From an uncultured Sutterella sp. (GTDB lineage Bacteria > Pseudomonadota > Gammaproteobacteria > Burkholderiales > Burkholderiaceae_F), in the NCBI GenBank assembly GCA_902477615.1, contig CABSHY010000033.1, forward strand, positions 1 through 9,738: a stretch of DNA of 9,738 nucleotides, given 5' to 3'. This document shows positions 6,607-9,738 of the stretch, piece after piece; the first letter of the stretch is position 1; each line of letters opens with the position of its first letter. A model generated the notes under the pieces. The model was given only the letters and a program-made list of their open reading frames with translations. It did no database searches and was not told where the DNA came from. The position numbers were made by a program, and so were the translations under genes.

Positions 6607-6779
6607 GATGTTAGCAACACCCTTGTTCTGAAACATTTGGTTTCCTCCGTATGCATTTACTCACTGCATTTCAGAAAGGAAAGCTCTAAAGTTAGAAGCG
6701 TGAGAGACAAGCATAGCTGGTCCTCCGGAACAAGAGAAGAGAGAGTTAGGGCTGGGACGCAAATCCTAGCCCTTTTTTT
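6607..6779 (+). ncRNA. Candidate structured small RNA or leader with two TCCTCCG motifs
   Basis: This non-coding stretch is bounded by a promoter-like element and a strong terminator, giving a transcript of about 170 nt. Two mutually exclusive helices are visible. One pairs CTTGTTCTG (6622-6630) with CGGAACAAG (6726-6734), nine pairs. The other pairs TTCTGAAA (6626-6633) with TTTCAGAA (6669-6676). Inside are ATGCA/TGCAT (6651-6655 with 6665-6669), TTTCCT/AGGAAA (6641-6646 with 6677-6682, compatible with the first helix) and a small hairpin at 6683-6699. TCCTCCG occurs twice, at 6643-6649 and 6721-6727; it is complementary to Shine-Dalgarno sequences. A purine-rich run (6732-6745) precedes the terminator, whose seven-U tail suits Hfq binding. 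The length recalls 6S RNA, but I do not recognise its conserved bubble, so no family is assigned. It could instead be a leader controlling the lipoprotein gene downstream. Confidence 0.5.
6748..6779 (+). terminator. Strong intrinsic terminator of the candidate RNA
   Basis: AGGGCTGGGA (6748-6757) pairs with TCCTAGCCCT (6764-6773), ten pairs with one G-U wobble, around the loop CGCAAA. It is followed directly by a run of seven T (6773-6779). It is 224 bases after the transporter stop and 122 bases before the lipoprotein start. It is therefore too far downstream to be an ordinary transporter terminator and instead suggests a separate transcript. Confidence 0.88.
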
Positions 6780-6795
6780 ATGTGCCTCAAGTGGA

Positions 6796-6821
6796 GTCAC
6801 GAGTTTGAAACACTTCGTGAC
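6796..6821 (+). repeat. Inverted repeat in the upstream region of the lipoprotein gene
   Basis: GTCACGA (6796-6802) and TCGTGAC (6815-6821) form a perfect 7-bp inverted repeat with a 12-base spacer. A possible -35 (TTGAAA, 6805-6810) lies in the spacer, but I find no convincing -10 at the right distance. It may be a regulator site or a hairpin in the lipoprotein mRNA leader. There is no T-run, so it is not a terminator. The sequence between here and 6901 shows nothing further except AAGGT at 6891-6895, the ribosome site of the next gene. Confidence 0.4.
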
Positions 6822-6901
6822 GAACACGCATACAAGCTATCAAAATTCGTTAGCATAGCGATATCAACTATCCCATTAACCCACCCATTTAAGGTTTAAT
6901 C

Positions 6902-7348
6902 ATGAAAAAATCTTGCGTTGTTTTATTAGGAATCGCAGCAATGGCATTAACGGCTTGTGGAGAAAAGGGCCCTGAAGGTAAGGGCGTATCGAAATTAGAA
7001 GGCACGTCTTGGCAATTGGTCATGGACCCAAAAGACAAGAAGGCCGAGGACTGTGAAAATTTAACCCCCAACATGGATTTCTTGGCTAACAATAAAGTTG
7101 CTGGCACCTTGGGTTGCAACCTCTTTAATACGGCTTATAAGGTTGATGGTAAGAAGTTTACGTTTGAATTGGCTGCCACGACGCGTCGCATGTGTGACCC
7201 TGAAACCATGAAGGTTGAAACCCGTTTACTTAAAGTTTTGGGTGACACGCGTTACGCCACGCAAGATGAAAAGAGCTTGAAGTTCTGGAACGAAAAGGGC
7301 GAATTGTTGGCCCAATACGAACCGGAAGTCCCGGGCGCTTGCGAGTAA
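6902..7348 (+). CDS. META/HslJ-domain lipoprotein
   Basis: Predicted envelope lipoprotein of 148 residues. The signal peptide has a Lys-Lys start, a hydrophobic core (CVVLLGIAAMA) and the lipobox LTAC, so Cys19 would be lipidated after signal peptidase II cleavage. The mature part has the META/HslJ domain pattern: LEGTSWQL near 32-39, GTLGCNLFNTAYKVDGKKFTF near 68-88 and the ATTRRMCDPETMKVETRLLKVL segment near 91-112. HslJ of E. coli is a heat-inducible outer-membrane protein linked to novobiocin resistance; for this protein no specific function can be given. Gly20 follows the Cys, with no Asp at +2, so outer-membrane sorting is plausible. The ATG is preceded by AAGGT seven bases upstream. 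It is a single gene converging on polA and separated from it by the shared hairpin at 7367-7398. Confidence 0.88.
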   Translation: MKKSCVVLLGIAAMALTACGEKGPEGKGVSKLEGTSWQLVMDPKDKKAEDCENLTPNMDFLANNKVAGTLGCNLFNTAYKVDGKKFTFELAATTRRMCDPETMKVETRLLKVLGDTRYATQDEKSLKFWNEKGELLAQYEPEVPGACE

Positions 7349-7366
7349 AGCAAAACTTGATCTCCA

Positions 7367-7398
7367 CGAAAAAGTCCCCTTGTTTGGGGACTTTTTCG
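7367..7398. terminator. Bidirectional terminator between the lipoprotein gene and polA
   Basis: CGAAAAAGTCCCC (7367-7379) and GGGGACTTTTTCG (7386-7398) are a perfect 13-bp inverted repeat with the loop TTGTTT. The GC core (GTCCCC/GGGGAC) is flanked by A5 on the left and T5 on the right, giving a U-run after the core on either strand. It lies 18 bases after the lipoprotein stop and 16 bases after the polA stop, so it probably ends both convergent transcripts. Confidence 0.95.
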
Positions 7399-7414
7399 TT
7401 TCTACTGAACTGGA

Positions 7415-9738
7415 TTAGTGGGCACTTTCCCAACTCTCACCACTGCCCACTTCTGCTAAAAGGGGCACGGCTAAAGAAGCCACTTCTTGCATAAGTTTCG
7501 GCAATTCGGCCTTCACCACCTCCAGCTCTTCTTCGGGCACTTCAAGCACCAATTCATCGTGCACCTGAAGAACCAACAAGCTCTTTAAACCCTTGTCTTC
7601 TAACCACTTTTGAACCGCAATCATGGCCTTTTTAATGAGGTCTGCGGCCGTGCCTTGCATCGGAGCATTAATGGCAGCACGCTCAGCACCGGCTCTCACG
7701 GGAGCTTTGGAACTTTGAATGTCCGGCAACCACAAACGACGACCGAAGGCCGTTTCAACAAAACCTTGTTGGTGCGCCAATTCGCGCGTTTGTTCCATAT
7801 AGGTCTTGACACCAGGGTAGCGCGAGAAGTAGCGATCGATATAGTTTCGTGCGGCAGACGGTTCGATTCCTAAGTTTTGAGCCAAACCAAAAGCGCTCAT
7901 CCCGTAGATCAAACCAAAGTTAATTACCTTAGCCGTTCGACGTTGATCCGACGTCACCGCTTCTAGGGGCACGCCAAAGACTTCTGCTGCAGTGGCTCGG
8001 TGAATGTCCAAATTCTTATGGAAGGCATCCAAAAGCCCCTTGTCTTGCGACAAATGCGCCATGATGCGAAGTTCAATTTGCGAGTAGTCCGCAGAAACAA
8101 TGACTTTACCGTGATCGGCCACAAAGGCTTCTCGCACCCGACGCCCTTCTTCGGTTCGTACCGGAATATTTTGCAAGTTCGGATCGCTTGAAGCCAAGCG
8201 TCCCGTCACGGCCGTTGTCTGACCAAAGGTTGTATGCACGCGCCCTGTCGTCGGCAATACCATCAAGGGAAGCTTATCCGTGTACGTGCTCTTTAGTTTG
8301 GATAAACGACGAAACTCCAAAATGATCTTCGGTAAGGGGAAATCCAAGGCTAGCTGCGTGAGCACATCTTCATTGGTGCTATAACCGCCCGTTGCCGTCT
8401 TTTTCGTCTTTGCCGGTACGGGAAGTTCTAACACTTCAAATAAAACGTGAGAGAGCTGTTTAGGGCTTGCCACATTAAACTTTTGCCCTGCCATCTCGTA
8501 GCATTTTTCTTCCAAGCGAACAATTTGGTCTCCCAACGCATCGCTTTGTGCCCCCAATTGCATGGAGTCAATCAACACGCCGTTACGCTCCATGATGAAA
8601 AGAACATTTTGCGTGGGTAACTCCACTGTTTCATAAATGGTCTTTAAGCCCTCATCGCCTTGGATGCGAGGCTGCATCGCCTGCATGAGTTCTCGCGCCA
8701 CTTGAGCGCGTTGGCAAGCGTATTGTGCGGCTAAATCAATTGCAACGGCATTGCTACTGAGCGCTTTAGCTCCTTTACCCTTTACATCTTCTTCGGTCAT
8801 GATGTCGGTCTTAAGCCACCGCATGGCCAAGTTTCCGATCTCATGCTTCATGTGCGCTTCGATGACATAACTCATCAACGTCACATCGTGCGTTGAGGCA
8901 TTAAGATCAAGCTTTTCATTTGCCAACACGTGGCGGACAAACTTGCCTTCAGAAGTCACCTTGGAAGCATCAGAAGCTAACCACACACCTAGATACGTAC
9001 GAACGCTCTCAATCGAAGCGTTTTCACCGGTGAGATGCTTAATCGGCACATAAACATTGCGTTGCCCAAAGGAAAAAGCCAAACCCGTCAAAGGTGCTCG
9101 CATACCTTCTGTGCCATCACTCATGACGCTCACGCCCACCACATCCGTCGCAGATTCGAGATCCTTAAAGAAGGCCTTTAAATCATCGTCCGTGGTAATG
9201 ATCTGTACTTCTTGCGTTTGCGCCTGTGAGGTTTGAGTAGCATCTTCGACCGGAATGCTTGCAAAGAGGTCTAACGTTGCGTCACCGGCAACACTGACCT
9301 TTTCAGTCTTTTTACGTTCTTCCTTTTGAACACTCTTGCGCTTACTTTGTTGCATCTCCCAACGATCATAAAAGCCCGTTAAGAAGGCATCATCGGGGTC
9401 TTTAAACGCAAGTTCCGTCAAACCTTGCGGCAAGTGTTCAGACAAATCTGCATCAGTTTTAATCGTGACCAAGTCGCGTGCCGTCGGCAAAAAGCTCATC
9501 CCTTCGCGAAGGTATTCGCCGGCCTTGCCCTTAACCTCGTGAGCTCGGGCCATCAGGGCATCTAAATCACCAAATTCATTAATCCATTTGGCAGCCGTCT
9601 TCGGGCCACACTTATAAATACCAGGCACGTTATCAACGGCGTCCCCCATCAAAGAGAGATAGTCCACAATGCGTTCCGGTCCAACGCCAAACTTTTCCTT
9701 AACGCCTTCGGGGTCGAGCACTTGGCGTTGGACCGGAA
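7415..9738 (-). CDS. polA: DNA polymerase I, 5' end beyond window, with degenerate 3'-5' exonuclease site
   Basis: Family A repair polymerase for Okazaki-fragment processing and excision repair; roughly 160 N-terminal residues lie outside the window. Numbering from the GTG at 9721 (an internal codon, not the start): the end of the 5'-nuclease domain with YLSLMGDAVDNVPG (21-34) and GPKTA (39-43), a charged linker (about 120-170), the exonuclease-like domain (about 172-350), then the polymerase. Polymerase motifs are intact: TGRL (506-509), motif A DYSQIELR (545-552), the O-helix RRTAKVINFGLIYG (594-607) and motif C QVHDE (719-723), ending VGSGESWESAH like E. coli Pol I. In the exonuclease domain, the positions of E. 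coli Asp355 and Glu357 are occupied by Gly196 and Ser198 (VGVSVMSDG), and Asp501 by Arg338 (YACQR). Only the Asp424 equivalent (Asp279, HDVTLMSY) remains. Proofreading is therefore probably lost. Confidence 0.97.
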   Translation of the reverse strand, partial: PVQRQVLDPEGVKEKFGVGPERIVDYLSLMGDAVDNVPGIYKCGPKTAAKWINEFGDLDALMARAHEVKGKAGEYLREGMSFLPTARDLVTIKTDADLSEHLPQGLTELAFKDPDDAFLTGFYDRWEMQQSKRKSVQKEERKKTEKVSVAGDATLDLFASIPVEDATQTSQAQTQEVQIITTDDDLKAFFKDLESATDVVGVSVMSDGTEGMRAPLTGLAFSFGQRNVYVPIKHLTGENASIESVRTYLGVWLASDASKVTSEGKFVRHVLANEKLDLNASTHDVTLMSYVIEAHMKHEIGNLAMRWLKTDIMTEEDVKGKGAKALSSNAVAIDLAAQYACQRAQVARELMQAMQPRIQGDEGLKTIYETVELPTQNVLFIMERNGVLIDSMQLGAQSDALGDQIVRLEEKCYEMAGQKFNVASPKQLSHVLFEVLELPVPAKTKKTATGGYSTNEDVLTQLALDFPLPKIILEFRRLSKLKSTYTDKLPLMVLPTTGRVHTTFGQTTAVTGRLASSDPNLQNIPVRTEEGRRVREAFVADHGKVIVSADYSQIELRIMAHLSQDKGLLDAFHKNLDIHRATAAEVFGVPLEAVTSDQRRTAKVINFGLIYGMSAFGLAQNLGIEPSAARNYIDRYFSRYPGVKTYMEQTRELAHQQGFVETAFGRRLWLPDIQSSKAPVRAGAERAAINAPMQGTAADLIKKAMIAVQKWLEDKGLKSLLVLQVHDELVLEVPEEELEVVKAELPKLMQEVASLAVPLLAEVGSGESWESAH

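Noticed and set aside
6607..6779. Assignment of the candidate RNA as 6S (SsrS), SRP or RNase P RNA
   Set aside because: Length would suit 6S, but I cannot identify the conserved 6S bubble; SRP and RNase P core motifs are absent. It is left unassigned.
6637..6858. 73-residue open frame on the + strand in the intergenic region
   Set aside because: It begins within an RNA-like hairpin, runs through the terminator, lacks a ribosome site and has no recognisable protein character.
1..9738. CRISPR array, insertion sequence or prophage
   Set aside because: No regularly spaced repeats, transposase or integrase motifs, or terminal inverted repeats were found; codon use looks even throughout.

Overview
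The window looks like a chromosomal segment of a Gram-negative betaproteobacterium of moderate GC content. The gene order xseB-ispA-dxs and the proteobacterial forms of DNA polymerase I, DXS, IspA and XseB support this. A Sutterellaceae/Burkholderiales-type host is my best guess, but it is inferred from protein character only. I see no plasmid, phage, transposon or CRISPR signature.

Layout. Positions 2-1206 (+) hold a two-gene membrane-protein unit matching E. coli yjiH-yjiG (Gate/nucleoside-recognition family). The first gene has no convincing start inside the window, and the unit ends at a strong terminator (1261-1297). Positions 1298-1449 are non-coding, with small hairpins and a terminator facing the next unit. 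Positions 1450-5496 (-) hold a tight operon read right to left: xseB, ispA, dxs, murB. Its gene junctions overlap or nearly touch. A divergent control region (5497-5660) carries promoter candidates in both directions and a 9+9 bp perfect inverted repeat that overlaps the operon's -35 box. Positions 5661-6524 (+) encode an EamA/DMT-type transporter. Positions 6525-6901 have no protein gene, but they contain a promoter-like element, about 170 nt of structured sequence with two copies of TCCTCCG (an anti-Shine-Dalgarno-like motif), and a textbook intrinsic terminator. This is the best candidate for an undescribed small RNA or leader. Positions 6902-7348 (+) encode a META/HslJ-type lipoprotein. 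A 13-bp perfect hairpin (7367-7398) separates it from the convergent polA (7415-9738, -), which runs off the right edge without its N-terminus.

How the genes fit together. dxs (first step of the MEP pathway) and ispA (farnesyl diphosphate) supply isoprenoids, including the precursor of undecaprenyl phosphate, the lipid carrier for peptidoglycan. murB makes UDP-MurNAc for the same polymer, and its start lies inside the end of dxs, so translation of the two is probably coupled. xseB is the small subunit of exonuclease VII; its partner xseA is not in the window. The polA product keeps all polymerase motifs but has lost three of the four carboxylates expected in its 3'-5' proofreading site, so this Pol I is probably non-proofreading.
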